DNA from: Mallotus nudiflorus
Lineage: Eukaryota > Streptophyta > Magnoliopsida > Malpighiales > Euphorbiaceae
Reading direction: 5' to 3'
Length of the DNA stretch: 64,000 nucleotides
NCBI GenBank assembly: GCA_947683625.1
Contig: CANTUR010000347.1
Location: 558,001 to 622,000 of the forward strand
Part shown: piece by piece, positions 10,371-22,257 of the stretch
Position numbering within the stretch: the stretch's first letter is position 1
Layout of the letters: every line of letters begins with the position of its first letter
Notes under the pieces: generated by a model
What the model was told of the DNA's origin: nothing
Database searches by the model: none
Seen by the model: only the letters and a program-made list of their open reading frames with translations
Program-made: the position numbers and the translations under genes

Positions 10371-11188
10371 TATTTAGGTAAAGAGATATAAATGTGAAGC
10401 AATATTCTTAAATTATACTTTACCCTTTATTTGGTTCGGTTCTATTAAAAATTTCATTTCATTTCTAAATTTATTTTCAAATGAATTCTTATCAACAAAT
10501 TATTTTTGGTATTTTACTTAAATTTTGATAACTTTTTAAAATTTCGTTCAACAGTAAGTAATTCTATAGAAATAAGAAATTTGAATTGGAAATGAATTTT
10601 ATAAAATTTTTAATTAAATTAAATACATTCACTTGAATTTACAAATACATTTTATAAAATGTAACACATATATACCAAATACCCACTAAATCAATTTGAT
10701 TATGTTGAAAAAAAAAAAAGAGTTTGACAGAAATATTGATGCATTGGCTGTATTTACAATATTTATTTGTCTAATCACCATTTAAGGGAAAAATTTCTTT
10801 TATTGAAAATGGTTATTGTAAATTGATGCTGACAATATAGGTTACTTGTAAATAGTTAAATTTTTGATAACTAACTAGTCATAAATTCGTGTAATGTGCA
10901 ACTATATATTAATAGATATTTTATTTAATTATTTTAAAATATAAATAGCATAAATAATTCAAATATACTAATTAAATAATTTTACTATAATAGAGGAGTA
11001 AGTAGAAATTAGAGGTAATATTCAAAATATGAATGACCTAAAGTCACAAGTCACAACATGTTTTTGAATAGTCTTGTTTTAAGTCTTTTTTAAAAAAAAA
11101 ATGAAGTTGACTAATAATTAGACTTGAGTTTTTTCGTTTGCTGAATTCCTAAGCTTCTTTTTGTATTTCACATATACCATTAAAGGGG
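10371..11188. other. AT-rich intergenic DNA
   Basis: About 0.8 kb with no supportable gene, RNA or element. Only homopolymer runs and short AT stretches are seen. Confidence 0.6.
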
Positions 11189-11972
11189 CACTACAAGAAA
11201 ATAACGATATAGAAATGGAAATTTCTGTTTCTAAATTTAAAAATAGAATTGAAATGGAAAATTAAAATTACTATAAAATTTAGAAATGGAAAAAAATCCA
11301 CAGCTAATTGTTGGCGGGAGTGAATGACAGGAAAATAGAAATGGAAATAACGACGAAAATAGAGACAGAAATTGAAACGGAAAAATTTTCTATCACAAAA
11401 GTATGGCGGGAATATTAGCGCATAAAATAGTGTGGCTTTTCGCTACAAAAAATTCTGCTTCTCCTTTATAAACGGAATTATTCTGTTTCTATTTACCTAC
11501 TGAATATAGATCCATAGCTATATTTTGACACTTAGCTATGGAATTTCCATTTCCAAACGGAATTATTCTATTTCAATTTAGTGATGGAAAGTAAATCTGT
11601 AGCTATTTTTTAAACATTTAACTATGGAATTTCCATTTCTAAAAATAGAAACAAAATTATTCCATCTCTATTTACTTACGGAATGCAAATCCGTAGCTAT
11701 TTTTGGGAATTTAACTATGGAAATTTCCATTTCTAAATGGAAATTGAATTATTCCGTTTCTAAAATTAGCCACAAAATACATATCCATAGCTAAATTTGG
11801 ACAATTAGCTATGGAATTTCCATTTCTAAATAGAATAAGAATCTATTTCTAAATTTAAATTGACTTTGAATTTTTTTTATAATTAATAATTTTGATTGTG
11901 AAAAAATAAGTTTTATAAATTTGATAATATTGACAAATATAACATAAAAATAAGTTGAAAATAATTTTTTGA

Positions 11973-12009
<37 letters not shown>

Positions 12010-13805
12010 TTTTTAATATTTCTTTTATTAACAATATATAATAATATTAAGATATCAAGAATTATATCCATCTTCATTCAGCTAAATTTTACTTTATTAA
12101 TTTCAAAAAATTATTTTCAGCTTATTTTTATGTTATATTTGTCAATATTATCAAATTTATAGAACTTTTTTTTTTTTAATGAAGATGGATATAATTCTTG
12201 ATATATATGTATATATATAGGTATATATATTACAAAAAAATTTTATTTGCATTTATAATTATTTTAGCTTTTTATTTGTTTGCAAAATATTAAATGAATA
12301 TAGTTTTAGTGTTGTGAAGAGATTACATTTTTGTTTTTAAAGTCTAGAAAGGGAATTATTCCATTTCTAAAATTAGTGATAGAATACAATTCTAGCTAAA
12401 TTTAGACACTTAACTAATGGAATGAAAATTTGTAGCTATTTTTGGCAATTAGCTATAGAAATTTCCGTTTCTAAGTGGAAACATAATTATTCCATTTCTA
12501 AAATTAGCTACGGAATACAAATATGTAGCTAAAGTTGGACAATTAGCTATGGAATTTCCGTTTCTAAATAGAATAAGAATCCATTTCTAAATTTAAATGG
12601 ACTTTGAGATTTTTTTTTGAAAGTAATAATTTTGATTGTTAAAAAATACGTTTTATAAATTTGATAATATTGACAAATATAAAATAAAAATAAATTGAAA
12701 ATAAAATTTTGAAATTAACAAAGTATAATTTAGTTGAATGAAAATGACTATAATTCTTGATATCTTAATATTATTATATATTGTTAATAAAAGCAATATT
12801 AAAAAATGTGTGTGTGTCTATATATATATTACAAAATTTTTTTATATGCATTTATAATTATTTTAATGTTTTATTTTTTAATTTCTTGTAAAATATTAAA
12901 TGAATATAGTTTAGTATTGTGAAGGGATTAAAATTTTGTTTTCAAAGTCGAGAAATGGAATTATTCCGTTTCTAAAATTGGCAACATAATACAATTTTGT
13001 ACCTAAATTAGGACAATTAGCTACGGAATTTCCGTTTCTGCCTCAATTTAGCTACAGAATGCAAATCCATTGCTATTTTTGGCAATTAGCTACCAAAATT
13101 TCCATTTCTAAATGGAAACATAATTATTTCATTTCTAGAATTAGCTACGGAATACAAATTTGTAGCTAAATTTGAATATTTAGCTACGGAATTTCCATTT
13201 TTCAATAGAATAAGATTTCATTTCTAAATTTAAATTTACTTTGAGTTTTTTTTTTTTTTACAATTAACAATATTGATTGTTAAAAATAAGTTTTATAAAT
13301 TTGATAATATTGACAAATATAACATAAACATAAATCACAATATATATATATATATATATATTTTCTTTGTTACTAAATTTTTTGTATGCATTTATAATTA
13401 TTTTGATATTTTATTTTTTAATTTGTTGTAAAATATTAAATGAATATAGTTTAGTATCATGAAGGGATTACAATTTTGTTTTTAAAGTTTAGAAATGGAA
13501 TTATTCCGTTTCTAAAATTAGCGACAGAATACAATTCCATAGCTAAAGTTTGAAAATTAGCTAAGGAATTTCTGTTTTTAAAATAGAAATGAAATTATTT
13601 AGTCTCTATTTAGCTATGGAATGCAAATCCATAGCCATTTTTATGAATTAGCTACATAAATTTCCATTTCTAAATAGAAACAAAATTATTCTGTTTCTTA
13701 AATTAGGTATAGAATGCAAATCCATAACTAAAATTAGCTACGGAATTTCCATTTCTAAATAGAATAAGATTCCGTTTCTAAATTTAAATTAGCTACAGAA
13801 TATTA
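11189..13805. mobile_element. CACTA-like DNA transposon remnant with tandem units
   Basis: The left edge CACTACAAGAAAA (11189-11201) is the classic plant CACTA (En/Spm) terminus. The rest consists of short variants of TAGCTACGGAATTTCC and CCGTTTCTAAATGG in both orientations, like the subterminal repeats bound by CACTA transposases. A longer unit recurs: the marker (T)TAGCTAYGGAATTTCC followed by TTCTAAATAGAATAAGA stands at about 11803, 12542, 13180 and 13734, giving unit spacings near 740, 640 and 555 bp. Units carry TA runs (11977-12006 and near 13340). The opposite terminus (TTTTCTTGTAGTG) was not found near 13.8 kb and no transposase is encoded, so this is a one-ended non-autonomous or truncated copy. 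Confidence 0.65.
11911..12165. repeat. Inverted repeat inside the CACTA-like unit
   Basis: The roughly 60-bp arm near 11911-11970 (containing AAATTTGATAATATTGACAA) recurs in reverse complement near 12107-12165. A second, inner-outer pair is GATATCAAGAATTATATCC near 12049 and its inverse near 12185-12205. They enclose a TA-rich centre and could form a long hairpin. Confidence 0.75.
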
Positions 13806-15040
13806 AATGAAAATCGGGAAAAGAAAGGGGCAGTATTAGGTCAATCAACGAGTATTGCCCCTAGTAGAGATTTCTAGATTCGGGGGATCGCATATACTTA
13901 TTGACTATTTCTCATTATATGATATTTAATGTATAGCTACCGCAACACCCTAGTTTTGGTTATGACAATTTATAGAACATTCACACAATACATTATATAA
14001 TGAAAGATAATAAAGATGAAATATCATTATTACATAGCTTTCTTAACAAAATACATATAAAAGGAAAAAAGATTATGGAAATGTAAATCTAGCTTAGGTA
14101 TAATGAACTTGCAAGGTTAACACAAGTATGCATATAGTCTGCTCGATCATACGAACAACAGAATAAGTAATGAACATTCAATCACTTGAAAGAGTAAGAA
14201 AAATGCAAATAATCATGTATGTTTGCAGTGATTATTATGTTATAATGATATGTGTTGACGATATAAGAGATGCATGACGACAACATTGGATCGAGAACCT
14301 AATGAACATAATCTGGAATACTAATTTGTCATGTTATTGATATGTATGGTGTGATTTTATGTTATAAAACTAGAGGATGCAAAATGATAATATGAAATGA
14401 GCAAAATAAAGCATAAGTTATTCATATAGTATGCAAATTGCTAATCTCAACATGCAAGCACAATAAATTTTACAAATGCTAGTGATAATAAAGTAAAATG
14501 CAGTGCAATAAAATAAACTTGCTAAAATGATTGCATGGTCCTCAAATTTGATTAAGCTTGTGTGAGTTTTAAAACTTTAGCTTCTAGGGATTATTAAGCT
14601 TTCCTCATCGAGAGGTTTAAAATGACGTGTAGAATGATGCAAATTTGTATACATTTGAAGCATACTTTGACAAAGATGAGGCTAGGTTTAGTAAAAAAGA
14701 GGTATAATAATCTAAGGAAAATGCAGTGGGAAAGCTAGAAGCATATGAAAATGGGTTTCCAAAGCCTTTGAACAGATAGATTTTTTAGTGTGCATGTGTT
14801 TTTCTCTTACTCCCCCCCAAAATGAGGTGCGGAGACCTTTATTTATAGGGAAAAATCATGCCTAGGAGTGTGTGAGTGCGTGGTCATACTCATTTTCCTA
14901 GAATGGAGCGTGCGTCCATGTGAAGTGTGTGTGTGTGTTCATGTTCTTAGCGCATGGCCACACACATTCGTGTGCACTTTTGTGTAATGTACATGTGATT
15001 TGAGGCTCTTCTAAGGCTTTTTGAGGTTGGTTTCTAAGGT

Positions 15041-15404
15041 TTTTGGGCCTTCCAGACATGTTTTCAAAGTCTATTTTGTTAATTTAACCTCAATTTTAAC
15101 GCTTTACACTTAAAGGAGTTTGTAGCTATATGTGCACTTCTAAGCGATGTGCACTAATCCCGGGGTTATTTTGGACTATTTTGGGATAACATTTTAGGGG
15201 TTTAGGGCCTTCTAGATGTGTTTCCAAAGTCTATTTTGTCTAATTTGGTCTTAATTTTAGTGTGTGACACCTAGAGATGTTTGCTGCTACGCACACACTT
15301 CTAAGCGATGTGCGCTAATCCTTGGGTTATTTTGGACTATTCTAGGACCATTTTTTAGGGTTTTGGAGCCTTCTAAACATGTTTCAGAAATCCGTTTTGT
15401 CAAA
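15041..15404. repeat. 160-bp tandem repeat, 2.3 copies
   Basis: Copies start at about 15041, 15201 and 15361. Each starts with GGGCCTTCYAGAYRTGTTT-like sequence, then AAAGTCTATTTTGT, and the full units contain CTTCTAAGCGATGTGC and GGTTATTTTGGACTATT. The period is 160 bp and the copies have diverged by perhaps 10-15%. Confidence 0.85.
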
Positions 15405-16099
15405 ATCATTTGTTTTTCATAAAGTTATGTCCTGATGAAATGAACACTAACTCAATAAGATGCACATTTCAATAGAAAATTGCTCAGAATAAGCCTCTTA
15501 TTATTTTGATAATTCATATTTCATAAGATCAAAGCATAACTTAATAGCTCAATGATCAATTTTGTACACCTGTGGAATTGGTTAAGGTTTTAGGTTGCAC
15601 ACTTTCAAAGGTGTTACGAATGAGTAGACTCTAGTCATGTTTAAAGATTTGTTTCATCATTGGACCTTTTTTAGAGACAGTCATATTTGAGGTATAATAG
15701 TTACCCCTTACTTCATATGTATTGCATAGCCACCACCTAATGCTAGTGTCAATACACATGAAGCAAATATGAGGATGCAAAAAATAATTTAGTAAGAGAG
15801 AGGTACTTACCTTTAGGTTATTTTTAGACGTCTTGTTGAGATTTGACTGCTATCATTGCATTGTGATCAGACTTGTTATTGTTTGGTGATTTGGTCATCT
15901 TGCAAGATGCGATTTCATGTAAGGATGCAATGCAGTGAATACATGACTTAAGATTCATGCAAAGATGTGATTTTTATATGGATAGTGTGTATGATATGTA
16001 GGTGTGCATATGAAATGCAAGGACTACCCTTTTTGGACATTATACATAACATTCTCTAGCCATATTAAGAGTTCCAAAATTTTTTAATATTAGGAAAAA

Positions 16100-16300
16100 G
16101 ACACTGTTATAACCTTTTTAGGTGTCACACAAGTGAAAATGCTACTAAATAATATGAAGATGCAATTATAACCTTCTAAGGTGTCACGCCAATGAAGATT
16201 CAACTAAGCAATGATGACGTAGAGATGAGGTAATAATGATGATGTGGTGATGATGTAGTACTGATGATGTCACCATTGCCATGTTGTGGATGTCACTTTA
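16100..16300. repeat. 59-bp direct repeat and GATGATG-rich tract
   Basis: AACCTTTTTAGGTGTCAC (16111) and AACCTTCTAAGGTGTCACG (16170) head two copies of a roughly 59-bp unit. They are followed by an ATGATG-rich microsatellite-like tract (about 16210-16275). Confidence 0.65.
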
Positions 16301-16637
16301 ATGGTTTTGAATAAGATGTCCTTACCATGTTTCTCCTTATTTTTCTTCTTTCAGGAGGTGTTGAGTTCTTTGAAGATAATAATGCTGTGCACAATGTCTT
16401 TAGACAGCTAGAGCCTATATCAATGTGCTTTTATATGAGTTCAATGCATGTATTATACTTAAATGGAGGTTCAACACTTGAGGAGTGAGAGTGCAAAGTC
16501 TCAAAGTGCCCGTGTCGCTAGTTTGGAGTGTATGAAGGGTGGAAGAGCACGTGGCCACGCTTGTGCAAGCACTTGGTCATGCTTTAAGTGCATGATCACA
16601 TGCCAGGCACATGATCACATGCCTTCCCCCTCTTTAG

Positions 16638-16648
16638 TCTATATAGAC
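16638..16648 (+). promoter_or_regulatory. Probable TATA box of the PMD pseudogene
   Basis: TCTATATAGAC stands 131 bp upstream of the first ATG (16779) of the PMD reading frame and is followed by a CT-rich leader. The distance and context fit a plant polymerase II core promoter. Confidence 0.45.
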
Positions 16649-16778
16649 CCAAGTTCTTGAGGCCTGAGGAGGCTTTTTCGGATCTTCTTTGGTTATTTTT
16701 CACCTTTTCTTAATTATTTTTGAGTTTCCAGCATTTTTCTGCTCTGTTTCTACTTCTGTAATTTTCTTTTCTTTAAAA

Positions 16779-17924
16779 ATGATGGAGTTCCCTAACATTC
16801 CTAAGAATTTGGAGGATGTCCTTAATGATTTGGATGTCGATAGTGATTTCACAAAGTTTATTGGAGTTGATGCATGGACTTCCATTGCGGGGACTAGTAC
16901 TAATAGTCTGTCCAGCACTAAGGGTCCATAGTCAAGGAGGTTCAATCCCCATAGTTCATGGTCTGGAGACTCATGCTTGGATTCGTCATCATCGCCAGGT
17001 AGGTTCTCCCTTGTCCTCTATTTTTTGAAAGTTATTTTAATTGTATATGCTGCTTGCTGTTTGTTAGCTCTTGTTGTTCTTATTGTGTTTTTCAATTAAG
17101 GCTATTGTAGCTTTTATTTGTAGCTCTGTAGCACTTCTATAACTTTCTATTAATCTATAATTTTATTACAAGCATTAATAGTTAATATCTTTTGCTTTGT
17201 CTTTGTAACTATCTGTTAGAACTTGTCATAATGTTCTTCTTGGCTTTTATTTTATTATTTTATATTCCTATTAAATGACATAGAGGAAGATGTTTTAGTA
17301 TTTAGTAACTGTACAAATATTTGATAGCATACCTATTATTTATAGCCTCACAGGTCCATCACTACATTGCTTGGCAGTTTTAATAAAGTTAGGACGTATT
17401 ATAAGGGTCTCTCACTGTGTGTGAAGCATATGGTTGTTGGAAAGGGCTTTGATAGAATTATTGTTGTGTTGTTTTATGACTCATATACATCGATTCAAGT
17501 TGCCATGTATGCGTTGATTGAGTAATGGATGGATACGACACACACTTTTCATTTTCCTGTTAGAGAGATAACTATCACTCCTTTAGATTTTGCCATTATC
17601 ATGGGCTTGAGCTTTTATGTGAAGCCTATTCCTTTTAATGAGGAGGAGTGTTCTTTTGTGGTGGTGAGGAAGCACCTCACTAAGGAGTTGCCTAGGGTGG
17701 TCACCCTTATGAAGTCTGGTTATCTATACCTCACTCACTACACTAAGTTTGTTTCTACTATATGGACAAAGTATGATGCTAATCTTTTTTCATCAGAGCA
17801 GTTGGCTCGTTGCTTCCTATTCCACTTACTGAGTGCTGTCATATTCCTGAATCCTTTAGGTATGGGTAGTCAATAATTATTGCATATTCTAAGGGACTTA
17901 AATAGCTTATCGAGATACAACTAG
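16779..17924 (+). pseudogene. Plant mobile domain (PMD) pseudogene, part 1
   Basis: Probable exon 1 starts at ATG 16779 (text MMEFPNIPKNLEDVLND). It is read through a stop at 16929 to a good donor, CCAG|GTAGGT, at 16998/16999. An acceptor TCACAG at 17353 opens exon 2. Its frame reads VRTYYKGLSLCVKHMVVGKG, a stop at 17523, then TTHTFHFPVREITITPLDFA (ORF 17529-17876). This is the N-terminal half of the PMD (aminotransferase-like, PF10536-type) domain found in MAIN/MAIL-like proteins and in transposon-borne relatives. The reading continues as ILRDLNSLSRYN up to the solo LTR at 17925. PMD proteins have no enzyme activity that I can infer. Stops and a phase mismatch at intron 1 show decay. Confidence 0.72.
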
Positions 17925-19458
17925 TGTTAGTGATATGCACTAGGTCAATCATTTGATTATGCATTGAATTTCTTATTTTATTAATAAAGAGGTATTTCAT
18001 TATCATTTGATTTTATGATAATTATATGAATGGTTAATTCTTACTAAGGCCATCAAGTATGTGACTTGATAGTAAAACCCTTAGATTAAAATAAGAGTTC
18101 TATTCTAATTATCCCTAGCCATTTATTAATTATATAACTGTTAAAGTATTAAGGCTAGTATGATGTTGACTGATGGTTATGTTTTACTAATCATGAATAT
18201 CAGATATTAAGTCAACTCATAGGTACATGATGAGAAATCATGTACTGGATTGACCCACTATGAGAATACTGTATAGAATATTGTCATAAGTATTTCTCAT
18301 CATAGTAATTTTATTTTGGTCCTTTGACCTTAAAATCATCATGGATTTCTACATAACTATTTTATGTTTTGACACATTCTAACATTGTCTATAATCAGAT
18401 GATTAGATAGGATGTTATTGGATATGAAATTAGTTAAGTGAGGAATGTGAGTGATTTAGAAGGAATTTATCCCTCATTAATATGAGAAAGATATCTATGG
18501 GTCCCTTGATGAGATAGATTGAAGGAAAATGCATGGCCATGCTGAAATGAATTGATAAAGAGTTATCATTTTTAGTCTACTTGGAATCAAGTCAGAATAT
18601 TGAACTATATAAGGATGACATTCTATGCCTTATGTTCAATTAAGATATCATGTAATAAAAGGACGATAAAATTCACTGTAATTAGGTTATATCGGATTAT
18701 TGACTTCACATGAGTTAGGTAGTCATAATGTCTTGCTAGAGGCCACTTATGATTTGTAGGCCTAAACAAAGATTTAGGCCCACTGCCAATGTTATGTGAA
18801 CCTACAAGGTCACACACTTAGAACAAGCCCAAAACGATTATGGGTTTAATAAGCATAAAATAAACTCTATGGAAATAAATAATTAAAGTGTTTTATTTAT
18901 TTATTTATTTATTTAAGATAATGTTATTTTAAATAAATAAGATATTATTTTTGATTTTTTTTAAAAAAATCAGAATGTAATAAATGGAAATTACCAAAAA
19001 GGTCTTTGATAGGTGAAACCCTAATTTGGAGTCTATAAATATGTTATATTCTCTAGGGTTTAATAGTGTGTTTTTTCCCTACCTCCAAAAAAAGGGTTTT
19101 CTCTCTTCCTAGAAAACAAACATAGAGTTTTTCTTTTGTTCTTGATTTGTGAGACAATTAAAAAGGTTGCTAGCATATACTCCAATTCGTTTTGTGAAGG
19201 GCTGTTCATGTGGATACCTATAGAGGACACATCCTTTTAGAGACGTCTTGATCTAAAAAACTAAAGCAAAAAGCTCAAGGTAAGGTGTCACCGATGTGAA
19301 ACTCCTCTCATCCTTCCAGAAAATCTTGCCTCTTCTGCATTTTGGTGAGATTCTTAAAACTCTAGATTTAATCAAGTAGTCAAATTACATGGATCCAGGT
19401 TTGGAAATGTGATAGAATTTTAATTTTTTTGCTGCATTTGTATCACGAAACCCCAACA
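17925..19458 (+). mobile_element. Solo LTR S1 inserted in the PMD coding region
   Basis: 1,534 bp, starting TGTTAGTGATATGC and ending CGAAACCCCAACA (TG...CA with inverted TGTTRG ends). The flanking 5-bp target duplication is ACTAG on the left and GCTAG on the right, with one difference. A TATA box (CTATAAATAT, 19033-19042) sits about two thirds in, followed by a pyrimidine-rich transcribed-looking part, as in a large LTR. No primer site, gag or pol lies next to it. The PMD reading frame resumes directly after it, so it is a solo LTR left by LTR-LTR recombination. Confidence 0.8.
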
Positions 19459-20592
19459 GCTAGGGTTTTGTTGCTTTTGCCCACTTGTACTTAAGTTTAA
19501 ACACAACCTATAGAGGTAGCTCAAGGATTTACAGATGCTTGTTTTTATTGGATGTGAGTAAGAGTTCTTATGTACGTATATTCTTTTGCACTTTTTCCTT
19601 TGCTTGTTTTTTTGACCTTTTGAATTCTGATTTGATGGATTTGGATTTATGAGTTTAGGTTTCTTCCTTGTTCGACTATCAAGCATCTTCCAGAGGATGG
19701 TTTTCCTTATTATTCTTATTAGATTAGGAAGACTACTGACTTGATCAAGGATTATGTAGAGGCTTGGGATTATATGAGTAAGTTCTCTCCTAGGCAGGTA
19801 TGCTTGGTTTTGTTATATTAGTTATCTCATTTCCTAGAAATTCTTTATTCAATTTTGCTCTTTAAGCAGGTCCTCCTTCGATGGCTGGTGATGAGATCAC
19901 ATTAGTTGAAAGAGATGGTGACAACATGGAAACTAATAGAGAGGCAAGTGATACTACCTGGTCTTGCTAGCAAAGTGTTGTATTTATGTGAGAGAGCCTA
20001 TCCTTGGTGGGATGGTCTGTTCATAAGGAGAGTCCCTCTTCCTCCTCCTAGTGACATGTTATAAAGTTATGAGCTCAATGCAGATGATCTTGCTAATATC
20101 CTTTTGAGAGCTTCCTAGAGAGTGTAGACTTCATCTATGCTTATGTGTTGGTTCCATAGTTGATTGATGCTATGGCTAGTGGCTTTATTCCTTTACCTCC
20201 ACCTCCTTAGGAAAATGAGACTCTTCCTTCAGATTTGAGGACTGGGGCATCATGTGGACTTCAAGAGTTGCTTCTTTTGATCAAGTGAGCTTTTATTCCT
20301 ATTTTGTATAAGTATGTAATAAACTTTGTTAGTAATAAGCTATAATTGATATTGTTATGGGAACTTATTTACTATAGCAAGGATCTCACTCGAAGAGATT
20401 AGGATCCTGCTTTGAGGAGGATGAGAGCATGTTCCATACTGAGGCAACTGTCCATGCTAGTGGTGTGGCTTACAACAGTACAATTCTTGGGGATTTGGCA
20501 GAGATCATCCTCAGGGTTGTTTGGGATGAATATCTTTGGTGGAGGAATGTATTTTGATTTGCCTCGTCCTGACTATCCTCAATTAGATGTTG
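19459..20592 (+). pseudogene. Plant mobile domain pseudogene, part 2
   Basis: Directly after S1 the reading continues as FVAFAHLYLSLNTTYRGSSR, which joins the SRYN of part 1 and matches the C-terminal half of the PMD. A donor GAT|GTGAGT stands near 19551, with an acceptor GTTTAG near 19658. The next exon reads KTTDLIKDYVEAWDYMSKFS and ends CAG|GTATGC near 19797. An acceptor AAGCAG (19869) opens an exon with VILPGLASKVLYLCERAYPW. A further intron ends near 20378, leading to SMFHTEATVHASGVAYNST. Several exons contain in-frame stops. The last codons PDYPQLDV are split by the Gypsy insertion at 20593 and resume at 55143. Confidence 0.72.
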
Positions 20593-20834
20593 TGATAGAA
20601 ATCAATAGATTCATAACCCAAGCTTCCCAATAGTTTTAATACTATGATAAACTTGATTATTAGAATTTATAACATTCCACAATTATGTTATATGATCATT
20701 CAAGAATAAGATATGAAAAACTATTTTAAATCTTACTAAGTTAGAATTAGATCATTAACACTTCATTCAAGCTCCACTACCCAATAGCTAAAGAGCTATG
20801 ATAAACTTGCAATGGAAATAATTACCTAGCATTG
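20593..20834 (-). repeat. Left (3') LTR of G, outer part
   Basis: About 240 bp that align with 54267-54510 of the right LTR, including the shared CAATAGCTAAAGAGCTATGAT. The match stops near 20834, where E1 sequence begins. The following roughly 115 bp of the LTR (equivalent to about 54530-54645) are missing from this copy. Confidence 0.85.
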
Positions 20835-22239
20835 ACATTCAAATAGCATTTGCATAGCACTACTCTTCTACTCCTTTCTTTTTATTAATTCTTTCTTTTA
20901 TATCATTTTACTATTTTTTATTTTATTATTTTTGGGTTTTTTTGTTTAATTTTCATTTTTTGTTTTCTTTATTCATTAATTCTAATTTTATTTTCTTTTG
21001 TTGATTATTTGTGTTTCATGTTTCTAGTGATAAATACATGATTGAACCAATGAAACCCATGGAGAATCCATGAATGAAAGCCAAAAGTCAAAGATCCTTA
21101 TTTAATTTTTATCTTGCTCTATTAAGTTTTTCTTATTGTTTTTTTTATTTTTTTAATTTATTTTCTCAAAGGTTGTAAAATTAATTTTATTTTCTTTATT
21201 ATTTTGGTTAGATCTTGTAATAGCCTTAATAGTGGGAATAATGAAAAGTCTAGCTTTCTCTTGTTCTTAAAAAATAATTAATTAGGTTCAATTTGGTAAA
21301 CACTAATTAAAGTCAATGGAGGCAGTAGATTAATTTAGGTTGCATGTTAATTAAAATTAGGTTTTTTTTAGAAGAAATAATTTAATTGCATGTTTGATCT
21401 TTTTTATTTGATTCTTTTGTGTTTTTTGGGTTTGTTTGTTATTTTTTGTGTGTTTTGGGCTCCAAGCCCACATTTAGGCTTTAACTCATTTAATAAATAG
21501 GCTCTTAATTGGATTTTCAGGTTTTATTAATTTAAAAATCAATTTAGGCCCATTTAGGTTAATTTAGACATAGGCTCACTTAATTTAATTAATTTAGACT
21601 TAGCCCATTTAATTTAAGCCTTTTCCATAACTTATAGATTTAAGATCACTTTAGAATTAAAACATGTAGAATTAGGCCCAAAAATTTAAATACTTTATAA
21701 TTTGTAGACTTAGGTCCATTTTTAGAATTAAAATAAATAGATTCAGGTTCACTTAATTAAAATTAAATAAGACTTAGGCCCATTAGTCTTTAGGCTCACT
21801 TATAAATTAAAACATGTAGATTTAGATTATTTAATTATAATCAATGTATATTAGACTAACTTAGGGATTGTGATGAATGCATTGTTTACATGTATTTTCA
21901 TGACTAGTTTGCGTGGAGTTAATTGTTTTAATTAAGGGTTTATATGAAATTGCATGTAAGTAGAGGATAACAGAGTAATTTATAAAGTAATTTTAAATGA
22001 ACACAAGACTGAAAGAAGTTGGTATTCTGTATCCAGAATCTCTTGGTTGTGGTACTAGCTTTCTTTTAGAGAATTGAGTACCACCATTTTTATTTGTCCC
22101 AGTTATTACCCTGGGTGGCAACTCCTCATCTCCATGTCATGTCTTTATGATAATGGTTAATGTATTCTCTAGAGCCCTAAGCTCAAGTAGTGTCGCGGTT
22201 GCTAAAATCTTGGGCACGTGCTAAGCCTCGCCATTTACA
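20835..22239 (+). repeat. 5' LTR of E1, left-truncated
   Basis: It aligns with about 30020-31424 of LTR2, starting at GACATTCAAATAGCAT, so roughly the first 720 bp of the LTR are missing. It shares the landmarks AGCCTTAATAGTGGGAATAATG (near 21222; LTR2 near 30406), a stretch of degenerate TTAGACTTAGGCCCATTTA units, and the conserved end GGTTGCTAAAATCTTGGG. It ends ATTTACA just before the primer site. Confidence 0.85.
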
Positions 22240-22257
22240 GTGGTAACTCCACTAGGG
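22240..22257 (+). other. Primer binding site of E1
   Basis: GTGGTAACTCCACTAGGG follows LTR1 without a gap. It is a derivative of the TGGCGACTCCACTGGGGA site used by Ogre/Tat elements, reported to pair with tRNA-Arg. The same site, in better condition, is seen in E2 (45433-45450, minus) and E4 (from 63722). Confidence 0.75.

Larger units (their letters stand above)
13806..16637 (-). other. Non-coding DNA with LTR-like signals on the minus strand
   Basis: 2.8 kb without a credible reading frame. On the minus strand there is a good TATA box (CTATAAATAAAG, 14837-14848), followed downstream by a G-run (14812-14818) and leader-like sequence. That arrangement resembles the U3-R part of an LTR in minus orientation. 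Because the minus-strand Tat element T would need its 3' LTR and 3' untranslated region on this side of the PMD gene, the stretch may be that part of T. LTR ends were not located, so this is an inference. Confidence 0.3.

Noticed and set aside
16463..16660. 65-codon frame before the PMD gene
   Set aside because: It overlaps the TATA/leader region, has low-complexity composition and no family resemblance; it looks fortuitous.
16779..20592. PMD pseudogene as an ordinary host gene
   Set aside because: Not excluded, but stops, the transposon context and the antisense position next to Tat integrase make a transposon-borne origin more likely; recorded as inference only.
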